From Lachancea mirantina (taxonomy: Eukaryota; Ascomycota; Saccharomycetes; Saccharomycetales; Saccharomycetaceae), in the NCBI GenBank assembly GCA_900074745.1, contig LT598464.1:558001-622000 (forward strand): a stretch of 64,000 nucleotides of DNA, read 5' to 3'. Within the stretch, counting starts at the first letter, position 1. Each line of letters opens with the position of its first letter. The notes below the pieces were generated by a model. That model did no database searches. It was given only the letters and a program-made list of their open reading frames with translations, and was not told the DNA's origin. A program made the translations under genes and the position numbers. Positions 30,170 to 39,046 of the stretch are shown one piece after another.

Positions 30170-30210
30170 ATGTTGTCGAGACTGCTCGGATTCGGTGGTT
30201 CGCTGTCTAA
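30142..30210 (+). promoter_or_regulatory. Overlapping upstream ORF at APD1
   Basis: An ATG at 30142, 28 nt before the chosen APD1 ATG and in another frame, opens a 22-codon frame that ends with TAA inside APD1. If the mRNA begins upstream of 30142, scanning ribosomes would meet this ATG first, which would reduce Apd1 synthesis. The transcript start is unknown. Confidence 0.35.
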
Positions 30211-31084
30211 GAAAGATTTGGGGAAGATTGAGGAAGTTGTGGAGGTCTGTAGCGATGATTGTGGTGCATGTTCGTATGACGATAACGCAGAGGTGTCGAA
30301 AGCCGAGGCCAATTACTCTAAATTGAAGATCGATATGGATGGGGCGTTGTTTGGAAGTTCCAAGAGCTCCAAAGTTCATTTCATAGTGCCCACTTCGCAG
30401 ACAGACTGGGCACACGACGCGTGCAGTGAGAAACGCGGCAGTGTTCAAGACAAACTGGCAACCTGGATTGATAACAACAAGAGCAAGTTTACGAAGACCA
30501 AAGCCGCTGGCGACGTGTTACGCTGCAGTGTGTCGTCGTTGCCCATCGATATCATGGACCTGGATGTGATGCGGGGCGAGAAAAACAACATTTTGGTATT
30601 GCCGCACTTCCTGTGGATCCAAGACGTGAAAGCGACGCAAATTGGGTCCCTATTGGATGAGTACGTACCACTTTTGGTGGACAACAAACGCGACGAGCTT
30701 TTAAGCAAAGAAAACGTCATTGAGGCCAAACAAGAATCGTTTATGTTCCTGTGTTCCCACAAGACGCGTGACAAACGTTGCGGTGTCACTGCACCCGTAT
30801 TGAAGCGGTTTATGGACCAGGAATTGCAAACTCATGGCCTGTACCGAGACGCGTCGGATTTTTCACCCAATGGGGCGACTGTGGCGTATATAAATCACGT
30901 TGGAGGTCACAAATTCGCCGCAAACGTTGTCATATACTTGCGGAAATCGCATTCTATGGTCTGGCTCGCGAGGGTGTCTCCGAAGCACGTCAAAGCTATC
31001 GTTGACAACATTATTCTGCCCGACACACCGAAATTGCCATGGCCCGAGAAAGTTCGCTGTGTGGAAAAATATGGAGAGTGGTGA
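30170..31084 (+). CDS. APD1: Apd1-type thioredoxin-like [2Fe-2S] protein
   Basis: The ATG at 30170 gives 304 residues (316 in yeast). The Fe-S ligands of the Apd1/Aim32 family are visible as Cys195 and Cys204 in CSHKTRDKRCG and His243 and His247 in HVGGHK, the unusual 2Cys-2His cluster known for this family. The sucrase/ferredoxin-like N-terminal half has KVHFIVPTSQTDWAHDAC. Yeast Apd1 is cytosolic and affects sensitivity to redox-active drugs; Aim32 is the mitochondrial relative. The start MLSRLLGFGG and the close match to Apd1 favour APD1, as does YBR151W next to TBS1 and ARA1. A 22-codon upstream frame overlaps the start (see 30142-30210). It converges with MPD2, leaving 40 nt. Confidence 0.93.
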   Translation: MLSRLLGFGGSLSKKDLGKIEEVVEVCSDDCGACSYDDNAEVSKAEANYSKLKIDMDGALFGSSKSSKVHFIVPTSQTDWAHDACSEKRGSVQDKLATWIDNNKSKFTKTKAAGDVLRCSVSSLPIDIMDLDVMRGEKNNILVLPHFLWIQDVKATQIGSLLDEYVPLLVDNKRDELLSKENVIEAKQESFMFLCSHKTRDKRCGVTAPVLKRFMDQELQTHGLYRDASDFSPNGATVAYINHVGGHKFAANVVIYLRKSHSMVWLARVSPKHVKAIVDNIILPDTPKLPWPEKVRCVEKYGEW

Positions 31085-31124
31085 GACTCGTTTATAAATC
31101 AGATATAGTGCGCTAATGGTGCAA

Positions 31125-31862
31125 TTAGAGTTCATCATGGGGCTGATCCCGTTGCAGAAGTCGCTCGACGATTTTCAACTTGAAAGGAATGTTGTGGGTT
31201 TGCAAGTGGGGCGCGTCGTTGTTCTGCATGATACTTCTGAGTTTATCATTTTCTAGAGTCAGATCTTGGATATTTTCGACGTATTCACGAGTATTATCAC
31301 ACTGCAAATCTAAACCGCACGCTTCTCCACCAAGAACCTTATCAATCAATTCGTTCTCTTCATGATCTTTGATAACTTGGTTAACAAATTTGGTTAGATT
31401 TGGCAATTCCCTGCTTCCTTCAAACTCAGCGACTCGATCCAAGTCTAAGTGCCAGGCGGGATTGTGAGACCTGGACAAAAATGTTTTAAAACGGGCCCAT
31501 AACGAATGTGGTGGTGCACCACCACTGACGGAAGCTTCTTCTTTATCTTCGGTAGTAATCTTAACAGGTCTAATCACTTCAACCATGGGGAAACCAGGCA
31601 ATCTGTGGCAAATCGTAGAGCCAAACGTTTCACATTCGACTTCTAAAAATGTCACATTGGAATTGGCATAAGCTTCACTCAATTCTTCGAACACAGGTGC
31701 CAATCTTTTGCAATGTGAGCACCAATTAGTGTAATATTTAACAACCGTGTAATTACCACTATTCACAGTATCGTAAAAGAAGTCCAGAGAATGAACATTA
31801 AACACTTGAGCCGCAACAAAAACTGGGCATATCAGGGCCAAAAGAGCCGCTCTTATGTACAT
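31125..31862 (-). CDS. MPD2: ER protein disulfide isomerase-like Mpd2
   Basis: Mpd2 is a PDI-family oxidoreductase of the ER lumen. The 245-residue precursor (277 in yeast) begins with a clean signal peptide, YIRAALLALICPVFVAA, probably cleaved near residue 18. A single thioredoxin domain follows with the active site NWCSHCKR, Cys48 and Cys51. The C terminus ends HDEL, the yeast ER retrieval signal. The CSHC active site differs from the common CGHC. In S. cerevisiae YOL088C lies next to HAL9; here APD1 of the sister track is interleaved. It is the last gene of this conserved block: the YOL087C (DUF1) neighbour is not found beyond it. Confidence 0.95.
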   Translation of the reverse strand: MYIRAALLALICPVFVAAQVFNVHSLDFFYDTVNSGNYTVVKYYTNWCSHCKRLAPVFEELSEAYANSNVTFLEVECETFGSTICHRLPGFPMVEVIRPVKITTEDKEEASVSGGAPPHSLWARFKTFLSRSHNPAWHLDLDRVAEFEGSRELPNLTKFVNQVIKDHEENELIDKVLGGEACGLDLQCDNTREYVENIQDLTLENDKLRSIMQNNDAPHLQTHNIPFKLKIVERLLQRDQPHDEL

Positions 31863-32012
31863 TTTCTTGGTGACCTTTCCGTCTATTCTAAGTGATTAGT
31901 TAGCCAAATGGCGAAATGGCGAAGATGGGATGGAACTCGTCCAATACGACTATCAACATATTGGTCCATTAATGCTTAAACAACCTATATAAGACGAAGA
32001 TATCGACATTTC

Positions 32013-34316
32013 CTAGTCGTCGGTCATTTGAAATTCGGTGAGATATTCGCTTGGATCCATTTCCATTAACTCTAGAAAAGCCTTGTTGTATTCGTCAGTT
32101 GCCTCGGTACTCATGGATTTCATAATTTCATCGGAAAAATCTTCTGGTCCCATTTGAGACCAATTGTGTGCGATTTCCACTTGAGTTCTAGTTTGTAGTC
32201 CAACCTGAAACACGGCTCTGTTGACCCTTTCGAGTGCCATTGTCGTTACAAAGACGTGAGATCTCCATAAGACGCGAGCCATGTTATCACATTCGGGTTT
32301 CAACATCTCGTCAAAAATGGAACAGAACTTGTTGAAAACTCCTCGAAACGAGAAAAATTGACCGTCAGGTACTTCAAGAGTGGTCAAATCCAAGTCGAAG
32401 ATGCCTTCGTCTGTAGAAACGATCAGTCCCTTTTCGAATAAAGTCACTTTGTAGAAAAGAAGTCCGTATAACTCGGTCAAAGCTCTGAAAGGTGCAGAGT
32501 TTAGCAGCAACACGGACAAATTCGTATAAGGCGTGAGATATCGGTATTTGCCATAGATCATGGTTGAATGTAGTTTCCGATCCATTTCAAAACAGCCTCT
32601 AACCGTTGTAACCGCTAGCGAAATGGACAAAATCACGTATTTGATAAATCCGTTTTTCGTCGCGGTCTTCATCTGGCATTCCAGCATCCTTGTTAAACTG
32701 AAACAGTTTGCGACTATGGCCAGCAATTGGGATAAAATGGAGATATCGAACAAGTCGACCTCTTGGATCAAATCGACATCTGTGTAGTAACGAATGGGCC
32801 GGAAATGCTTTTCGATGAATGTGGTCAGGTTCGAGACGAGGTGGACAATTTGAGGAGTTTCATTTTTGTCGTAAAGTGTATGCATGGTCTTACGGGCAAT
32901 GTGGAGATAGTTTCGGAGCAGGCCCTCGCGAGTCTTGGATTCGCAGGGCAGTCTGTTGTCATCATAACGGCAAGAGTCAATGATCAAGGGGAAACCTCTA
33001 TCAAAGGAGACATTTACATCCGCAAACAAAATCCAGTACCACATGGAGTGTAACGTTTCAATTCTGGTACCGCCTCGTAGTTCTTCATTGGCGTACAAGT
33101 TATCTATGTCCATGTGCATTCCCAGCGAAAGCGCGGTAGCGCATAAATTGGACACCAACCCCCACATTTGAGCACAATTTTTCTCAATGTGGCCATTGTA
33201 CAGTTTGAGAATATAAAGCATGAGTAGGAACTGCACACGCTCAACACACGAGGTTTCAATCGCATACCAACCGCACAGGAAAGTTATCAGTCGCTCGAAT
33301 GAAGGCGGTATGTCGGTCTTGTAGTAAGTTAAGCACAGCACAATGAGCACAATGGCGGGGGCATAAATGGTCTTATCATTGCCCGATAGAAGCATGACAA
33401 TAGGTTTACCTTGGACCGATGCATCCGTAGGCAAGTACCCTGGTACAAAACAGCGCTCGAAATCGGCCATTACTTTGGCCTCGTCTAAGACATGGTAGTG
33501 GTCGTGTAGCGGGCTCTGGAAGAAAAGTTGTAAATGGTCTTTGATAGTGTCGAAAGTCGGCAAATCCGCGACAACCGCATCCAGAATCGAACCTGAAAGT
33601 GGTTGCTCTAGCAAGGCTTGATCAAACGTGAAAGGTTGCCCTTGGACAACTTTCCAAGTTTCAACTTCGTTTTGCACCCTTTGCCACACTTTGTTGTACT
33701 CATAGATAAATTGCTCTCCAGAGGCCAACATTGCGGCTCCAATCGAAGTGGCTCCACGTAACACGATCCCACCTTGTACGTCTTTAAGCGTGCGAAACGA
33801 AAGGAGCTTGTTACCATGGCCGCAACTGGGGTTTATACTATTGTGATCCATCCCCATTAACGTTGTCGTTACCGGGTCGCACTGGAGGCCACTGCACGAA
33901 GTGGCAGCTGCGCTGCCGATGCTACTGCCACCGCTCGCGGTACTGCCCGAACTCGCCACGCTACCGGGGAGCCCGTGGCCATCCGGTTCGTACGGAACAG
34001 CATCTACGGCCGTATCTGCGCAATCGTCTAGCGTCGTGGACGCTAGTACTCGTTCGAGTTCCCGGATTCTTTTCATGAGCGCCACGTTCGGACTGCCACT
34101 GAAAAGCTCTTCGGAGGTCAACTGGAAGTTGAACCCGTCTGTGTAAAAACATTCAGGTAACTTACGCGCTTTACAGGACCCGCACATTGGTTTTTGCTGG
34201 TCACATTTCAATTTTCGCTGTCGACAAAACGTACAAGACCTTACCGTCTTACGTCGACGACGAGCCCCAGCTGACTCTATTTCTAGATTAAATTTATCTT
34301 TGCGAGCTATACCCAT
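32013..34316 (-). CDS. Zn2Cys6 transcription factor, Yrr1/Pdr8/Yrm1 family
   Basis: The 767-residue protein has its zinc cluster at Cys 28, 31, 38, 45, 48 and 56, with spacing x2-x6-x6-x2-x7 and the core KLKCDQQKPMC, the same as I remember for Yrr1. Further Yrr1-like segments are MWYWILFADVNVSFDRGFPL, FRPIRYYTDVDLIQEV and TMALERVNRAVFQ. A Ser/Gly/Ala-rich linker spans about residues 115-150. Yrr1, Pdr8 and Yrm1 activate multidrug transporter genes such as SNQ2 and YOR1. S. cerevisiae YRR1 (YOR162C) and PDR8 (YLR266C) both flank the DDP1/NEJ1 regions. Here the gene keeps YRR1's orientation relative to DDP1 but is about 19 kb away. I am sure of the class and fairly sure of the family. Confidence 0.78.
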   Translation of the reverse strand: MGIARKDKFNLEIESAGARRRRKTVRSCTFCRQRKLKCDQQKPMCGSCKARKLPECFYTDGFNFQLTSEELFSGSPNVALMKRIRELERVLASTTLDDCADTAVDAVPYEPDGHGLPGSVASSGSTASGGSSIGSAAATSCSGLQCDPVTTTLMGMDHNSINPSCGHGNKLLSFRTLKDVQGGIVLRGATSIGAAMLASGEQFIYEYNKVWQRVQNEVETWKVVQGQPFTFDQALLEQPLSGSILDAVVADLPTFDTIKDHLQLFFQSPLHDHYHVLDEAKVMADFERCFVPGYLPTDASVQGKPIVMLLSGNDKTIYAPAIVLIVLCLTYYKTDIPPSFERLITFLCGWYAIETSCVERVQFLLMLYILKLYNGHIEKNCAQMWGLVSNLCATALSLGMHMDIDNLYANEELRGGTRIETLHSMWYWILFADVNVSFDRGFPLIIDSCRYDDNRLPCESKTREGLLRNYLHIARKTMHTLYDKNETPQIVHLVSNLTTFIEKHFRPIRYYTDVDLIQEVDLFDISILSQLLAIVANCFSLTRMLECQMKTATKNGFIKYVILSISLAVTTVRGCFEMDRKLHSTMIYGKYRYLTPYTNLSVLLLNSAPFRALTELYGLLFYKVTLFEKGLIVSTDEGIFDLDLTTLEVPDGQFFSFRGVFNKFCSIFDEMLKPECDNMARVLWRSHVFVTTMALERVNRAVFQVGLQTRTQVEIAHNWSQMGPEDFSDEIMKSMSTEATDEYNKAFLELMEMDPSEYLTEFQMTDD

Positions 34317-35599
34317 GATGATCTTGGAGGCGAATAGCGGTAATAAATTGGGTGGCGAACCTGCGCTGCAGTGGTTGGTAGAATTCCAAACTCATCGGAG
34401 TCGAAGATGGCTTTATTACAACAATAATAGTGGTTAAGGAATGTCCGCCTTAGAACCGAGAAGGAATTATAAGGGTCTTGTGTCGTGCATGGTGACGATG
34501 TACTTTCGGAACTCGGAAGCGTTAAAAAGAAAAGCTGAGATCGTGATGTACGGGAGAGGTCGTTTAGTTTTACGAATATCGCTCTACACGCACATCAATA
34601 AAGCTACGATCAGGGTATGTTACAGAGGTGCGCCAGCGTCGAAGGTCGAAAGATTCCAGGTTGCTCCTTTGGGGTTTGCCGTCGTCGGTAGCCAGTTCTC
34701 CTACAGATTGAAATCCTTTCGTTCGGTCCTTTTACAGTCATCGCGGTCACGTGACAGTGCCACGACACTCTTCCTCGCCATCTTCTTCAAGGGTCAACCG
34801 GTTAGGCATCAACACTTCAACCATGTCAGCAGTGATTTCCGAACTAGACGGCATCAAGCTTCCTGCTTAGTATAGACGTATAATGGAACTTCAACAAGGT
34901 TTGAGTTTCACTGGCGAAACAATTTCTTCAAAAAACAAAACATTAGAAGCATGGCGCGCTCGGTGCTATTGAAATATTTATGCTGAGGTAATGCGAACAC
35001 ATTTTATTACGGTAGTAGCAGGGTACCTTGCAGCGTTTGTTTCGCTTTGCCATTCACCATATTCAAATACGAAAATTAAGAGCTTTATCATCCAAGAGTA
35101 GCGCAGGAAGACAGAAACCAGAAATTCAGAATGGCCTTTTCATATAATGAACTTTGCGCACTTTTTTCCCTGCGCGTTTCCTTGTATCACAAATACGCTT
35201 GAAGAACTCTAAATTGAGGAAAAGGGCAGGCTCCCGCCTTGGAATTGAGGAAGTGAGGTCGGCATTCACTTGTGGCTTTCGTATGATATTTACTCTTTTG
35301 ATAGTGCCCGTGGGCGGGTTTGTGTTGCTGTACTTTTTTTATCCTTTCCCTCTCAAGCTTGATGAGCAGTATCAATCGATTTGCAGCATAATTATTGCGC
35401 CCACATGTACCTATTCAATAGCTACAGCCGTCTGGTACTTCTGGAATTGCAAAAAAACGGGTTTCTGAGCTCGATCTTGGCGAACCCGATTCAGAAAAAG
35501 TCTGAAACTGGAGCAGCAATGGGATAAAAAGAGGCCTGAAATTTGTGTCATACATCTTTATACCACCACGTTCATGGTTGGTCTTGCATGTGTATTTTC
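34317..35599. other. Gene-poor spacer upstream of the Yrr1-like gene
   Basis: I see no well-supported gene. A 144-codon plus frame at 34441-34875 has no recognisable domain and overlaps the likely promoter. A CACGTGAC-containing word near 34740-34760 resembles the 5' part of the LTR-like repeats described below, but too little remains to call a copy. Confidence 0.4.
35283..35468 (+). CDS. Possible small two-membrane-segment protein (unsupported)
   Basis: An ATG at 35283 opens a 61-residue frame with two hydrophobic stretches, residues about 2-24 (MIFTLLIVPVGGFVLLYFF) and 34-54, joined by a short polar loop, with a basic C terminus KKTGF. The frame extends upstream to a TTG at 35154. The hairpin shape recalls small assembly factors such as Vma21, but motif spacing does not fit and there is no C-terminal ER retrieval signal. 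It may be chance. Confidence 0.15.
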   Translation: MIFTLLIVPVGGFVLLYFFYPFPLKLDEQYQSICSIIIAPTCTYSIATAVWYFWNCKKTGF

Positions 35600-35861
35600 C
35601 TTCTTTTATTAATGAGATTTACCACCAACGGTGGGCTACAGATTCTTGAACCGTTGATTAAATTCGTTCTCAGTTGGTCTGACTAATGAGGCAGACAAGG
35701 ACTTGAGTACTTGTCTCTCCGTATCTTTCTTGGCTCCATGAGCATCACTGAAATCATCTGATGTCCTTGGCCTCATCTTAAGTTCCGCCTTATTTTAATC
35801 CGTCGTCGTGATCACGTGATACTGAGACGACAATATCCTATCTCGCTATCTCCTTCCGACA
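35600..35861 (-). repeat. Old LTR-like copy (partial)
   Basis: Read on the minus strand it begins TGTCGGAAGGAGATAGCG, has the CACGTGATCACGACGAC word, a GATACGGAGAGAC region where sister copies carry a TATA box, and a downstream segment alignable with the copies at 35922-36424 and 46471-46945. It is shorter than its sisters and heavily diverged: an old, broken fossil of a Ty-like LTR. Ends are approximate. Confidence 0.45.
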
Positions 35862-35921
35862 AATTCAGAGGAAAGTATTGAGCTGCATCGACTAGCTTCA
35901 GAGTCTACCACTAGTTAGATC

Positions 35922-36424
35922 TGTTGGGGATCACTAACGTCGGTGACTGATAGTTTTCCAAATCGATATTTAAGTTCTTTCTTATACTGAGGTTTACCAG
36001 AATCGGTGGTCGGCATTTTTCCTAATTGTTCAGCCGTGTCGTTCATAGTTGATCTTCATAAAGAAAATCAGATATTCAGTATTTATATATCTCCGTGTTT
36101 GATACCATGACCATATCATAAGTGGTCAGGTCGTCTACTTTTCTACAGGTTTCGCCGTATCTATTGTTTTCGATATCTTACCTGCAATGAGTGTTCGTAA
36201 ATATTTTCCTCTTGTTCCATTTATCTTACCAATGCCGGCAGGTCTTAATTTAAAGTGACGGTTTCATGTCCATCTTCAACATTTCCTTCATCTTGAAACC
36301 CTTCTGTAGATTCCTATCCAATTCAACCATAATTCTTATTTGATTCTGTCATTGTGATCTCGTGATCTTGTAATTGGGATAATTCAAGTCGACGATAGCA
36401 CATCTCGCTTTTTCTCCCCCACTA
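35922..36424 (-). mobile_element. Old solo-LTR-like copy, Ty1/copia-type family
   Basis: On the minus strand this copy of about 500 bp has a CACGAGATCACAATGACAGAAT word near its 5' side, a promoter-like CACGGAGATATATAAATAC, then a short ATG-led segment, and it ends in CCCCAACA. The same order of parts recurs in the copy at 46471-46945. The layout of TATA box, then a Gag start inside the repeat, is that of Ty1/copia LTRs in yeasts. No internal coding region adjoins it. It is an old, inactive remnant; the far end is approximate. Confidence 0.55.
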
Positions 36425-36639
36425 TCTTCATTGAGCTTTGACCGACTTCAACACTGCGGCATCCCAGCTGTAAGTATCGATAACTTGTACATGGTATGAC
36501 TGCTTGGGACTCATCAAATCTTTGATTGAGGTACGTTTTTCGTATATTGTGGGACGCCGATGTGATGGCGCTTGTCTAAGACTCCTTATAACATTTTTGG
36601 GACATTGCTTTCTACCCTAGGACCTTTCAATTGACGCCA

Positions 36640-36990
36640 TAAGGCTTATATGACTACTGGAGTTGGCCGGGTCAGTGGTGGACATTTATTGAAATGCTCA
36701 CTCAAACTGTTCGCAATTTTTTGGATTGTAAATATATCGAGGATTCAATATCTGTATCTCTCCGTGATTATCCTGATAACATGAACACTGTACAGCTGGT
36801 CATATCCCCGCATTATACTACATCAAGTCCTTATATTAACATCGCTCATGGCTGGATTTCAGTGGTGTGATGGTTCTAAAATCATCCTTGGAATCACTCG
36901 GACTTTCTACTATATACTCTGTCATCGCGGTCGCGTGATAATGCAACTTGGCATTATCACTTGCACGCCGTCTCCGTCTAACAATAACAA
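36640..36990 (-). repeat. Old LTR-like copy (partial)
   Basis: On the minus strand it shows CACGCGACCGCGATGACAGAGT, then TCACGGAGAGATACAGATA and a segment with GTGAGCATTTCAATAAATG aligning to the ATG-led part of the sister copies. Strongly diverged and broken; limits are approximate. With its two neighbours it makes a same-strand cluster of three fossils. Confidence 0.45.
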
Positions 36991-37906
36991 ATATTAGGGA
37001 TTCAGTGATTCATAAACATAAAATGTCACTTTTTTGCCAACGTATTATAGTATATGAATTTAAACTGTTCAATAGTTACAATATATTATATTAATTTCAA
37101 AATTCTACTTGAGTAATTATTGTATCACTCCATAGATCCACTATGTTAAAAGCTATAGCCATTATTATCAATTTGACCATTCTCGTGCTATGATCAGAAA
37201 ACATGCGAGTAGTTTACATTTTTTTACTTTCTTGTATCTTCCCATGTATGTCTTTAAATTGCATCTACAATTAACTTAAAATAAGATTTAACTGAGTAAT
37301 TCTATATCGTTCTTTCATTAAGATAAAAACCAAAACCAGAGCCACAGAGCCCTACTACTTATATACTTAAATACTTGCCAGTTGCTTGAATGCTAAAATG
37401 CTTGCTTCGAGCACTTTGGCAGCCCACCTTGGGCAACAGCGTGGAATCATCTGGTATGGCATCAAGTCCTGGGTTTAGTCCACCTTCAAGTACTCCAAGC
37501 CGTGTCTAGTCCACCTTCAAACATTCCACGCCCAATACATCAGTAGACGGTATCAGAAATTTTTGGCAACAATACTCGAGCCATGCCTTGCTCAATTCCA
37601 CGCAAAACTCACCCGAGCCTTGCCTTCACCGCGCCAAGTCGATGCTCGTTTCGCCGTGCCATTTTCCCTTTCGCGGACGCTTCCAGCTCGCAATTGTTGC
37701 GGGAAACCGCGAGTGATGGCTCATGATGGGAGCTTGATATGGTCGCAGTCGCTTACCGGTAGCGGAAAAGCGCTGCTTTTTTTTCCGCTAGTTAGCAACA
37801 GTGCGCCGCCCTCCCGCCCGATGCTTCACTAGTATAAGTCGACAACCCTCAGTGTACTTCTCGACTCTTTCGCACGCATCGCAATCACCTTCTCGCAATC
37901 ACTAAG
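36991..37906. other. AT-rich spacer and aminotransferase promoter
   Basis: The left part (37000-37330) is very AT-rich without a gene. A 14-bp direct repeat TAGTCCACCTTCAA lies at 37476-37489 and 37507-37520 (period 31). The right part is GC-richer and carries two inverted repeats (37699-37710 and 37760-37790) and a TATA-like AGTATAAG at 37830. A frame at 37563-37832 opens at TTG and looks like chance. Confidence 0.5.
37760..37790. promoter_or_regulatory. Perfect 10-bp inverted repeat before the aminotransferase gene
   Basis: TAGCGGAAAA at 37760-37769 and TTTTCCGCTA at 37781-37790 are perfect inverted arms around an 11-bp spacer, about 117 bp before the ATG. Facing CGG triplets suit a dimeric zinc-cluster regulator. 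A second smaller palindrome, GCGG-GAAA-CCGC, lies at 37699-37710. Confidence 0.5.
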
Positions 37907-39046
37907 ATGCCCTTCCAAGAAGATTTCGCCGTGGAACGGTTTATGGACGAGTATGAGGAAACCGTCGAGTTCAACGCTGCCGAGAGCTGCTGCCATTCGC
38001 TGAGCCTGAACCAGCTCTTCGAGCTAACAGGCGAAAAGTTTGAGTTTGATTATTCAAAAAGGTTCACGTACGGCTCGATTCAAGGTACCCCTGCGCTGCG
38101 TTCGCTAATAGCGCAAATGTACTCCAACTCTGACGTGAAGCTCACGAAAGAGAACGTTTTGATTACCAACGGTGCCATCGCGGCCAATTTTTTAGTTCAC
38201 TACGCCCTGGTGGGCCCCGGTGACCACGTCATTTGCTTGGCCCCCACGTACCAGCAGCTCAGCAGCGTGCCCCGTATGTTCGGCGCAGAGGTCGACCTGC
38301 TCCATTTGAAAGCGACAGACGCGTTTCTGCCCAACCTGAATGAGCTTGTTGCCATGATTAAGCACAATACCAAGCTGATAGTGCTCAACAGCCCCAACAA
38401 TCCGCTCGGCAGCGTCGTTCCTACACAATTGTTGAGGCAAATCGCAGCGGTTGCAGAGGAAAAGGGCATCGTGGTTCTCTGTGACGAGGTCTACAGTCCT
38501 CTGTTCCACTCCTGCCAGCAACCTAAGTCGTTTGCACAAATAAGTACCCTTGGTGCCGTCACGGGTTCCATGTCCAAGGCTTACTCGGCCGCTGGTATCA
38601 GAATCGGATGGATAGTTTCGCAAAACGCGCAGCTTTTGAAGCAGGCTGCGTCCCGCAGGGATTACAATACTATTTCTGTCTCTATGGTCGACGATGCCAT
38701 TACGCGCTACATTCTCAGCCATCGCGATGCAATATTGAAGCGCAACCTCGCACTATGCAACGAGAACCTGTCAATTATGAGAACTTTCATCGCAAATTCG
38801 AATAGGAAGTTCTCCTTTGTGCATGAGCCCCAGGGAGGCTCCGTGTGTCTAATTTACATCAACGGCGTTCAAGACACGGATTCTTTCGCTCGCACACTAG
38901 CAGAAAAGTATAAAGTCTTGTTTTCGCCTGGGGAATGTTTCGGGGTGCCGGGGACCCTTCGCGTAGGGCTGGGAAACTCTACTCACGAACTAACCGAGGG
39001 TCTACGGCTCTTGCGTGCAGCCTACGACGAGTACATTGATATTTGA
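37907..39046 (+). CDS. PLP-dependent class I/II aminotransferase, bacterial-like
   Basis: The 379-residue protein is a fold-type I PLP enzyme. Conserved elements in order are YGSIQGTPALRSLIA, the glycine-poor cofactor loop ITNGAIAANF, SPNNPLGS (about 163-171), the PLP-binding Asp and Tyr in CDEVYSPLF (about 194) and the Schiff-base lysine in GSMSKAYSAAGIRIGW (about 223). The C-terminal carboxylate-binding Arg is probably in GTLRVGLG. It is unlike the Aat1/Aat2, Aro8/9, Bna3 and Alt1 types. It resembles bacterial aspartate-aminotransferase-like and capreomycidine-synthase-like proteins from memory, so horizontal gain is plausible. No targeting signal is seen. Substrate is unknown. Codon use is GC-richer than the AT-rich flanks. 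Confidence 0.82.
   Translation: MPFQEDFAVERFMDEYEETVEFNAAESCCHSLSLNQLFELTGEKFEFDYSKRFTYGSIQGTPALRSLIAQMYSNSDVKLTKENVLITNGAIAANFLVHYALVGPGDHVICLAPTYQQLSSVPRMFGAEVDLLHLKATDAFLPNLNELVAMIKHNTKLIVLNSPNNPLGSVVPTQLLRQIAAVAEEKGIVVLCDEVYSPLFHSCQQPKSFAQISTLGAVTGSMSKAYSAAGIRIGWIVSQNAQLLKQAASRRDYNTISVSMVDDAITRYILSHRDAILKRNLALCNENLSIMRTFIANSNRKFSFVHEPQGGSVCLIYINGVQDTDSFARTLAEKYKVLFSPGECFGVPGTLRVGLGNSTHELTEGLRLLRAAYDEYIDI

Noticed and set aside
34740-34760. CACGTGAC word as an extra LTR-like copy
   Set aside because: Only the E-box word and a few flanking bases agree; CACGTG occurs often in this window without the rest of the repeat.
34441-34875. 144-codon plus-strand ORF
   Set aside because: It overlaps the promoter of the Yrr1-like gene, has no domain or codon bias, and ends in random-looking basic sequence.
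35283-35468. Two-helix small protein as a VMA21 homologue
   Set aside because: The Phe-Thr to Pro spacing differs from Vma21, the ER retrieval tail is missing and the gene is not expected here. It is kept only as a low-confidence frame.
37000-37330. AT-rich tract with GTTTACATTTTT near 37211, a possible replication origin
   Set aside because: It misses the S. cerevisiae ACS at one fixed position, and consensus sequences differ among non-duplicated yeasts. Nothing else supports an origin.
37563-37832. 89-codon ORF upstream of the aminotransferase
   Set aside because: It opens at TTG, lies in the promoter with palindromes and TATA box, and resembles nothing.
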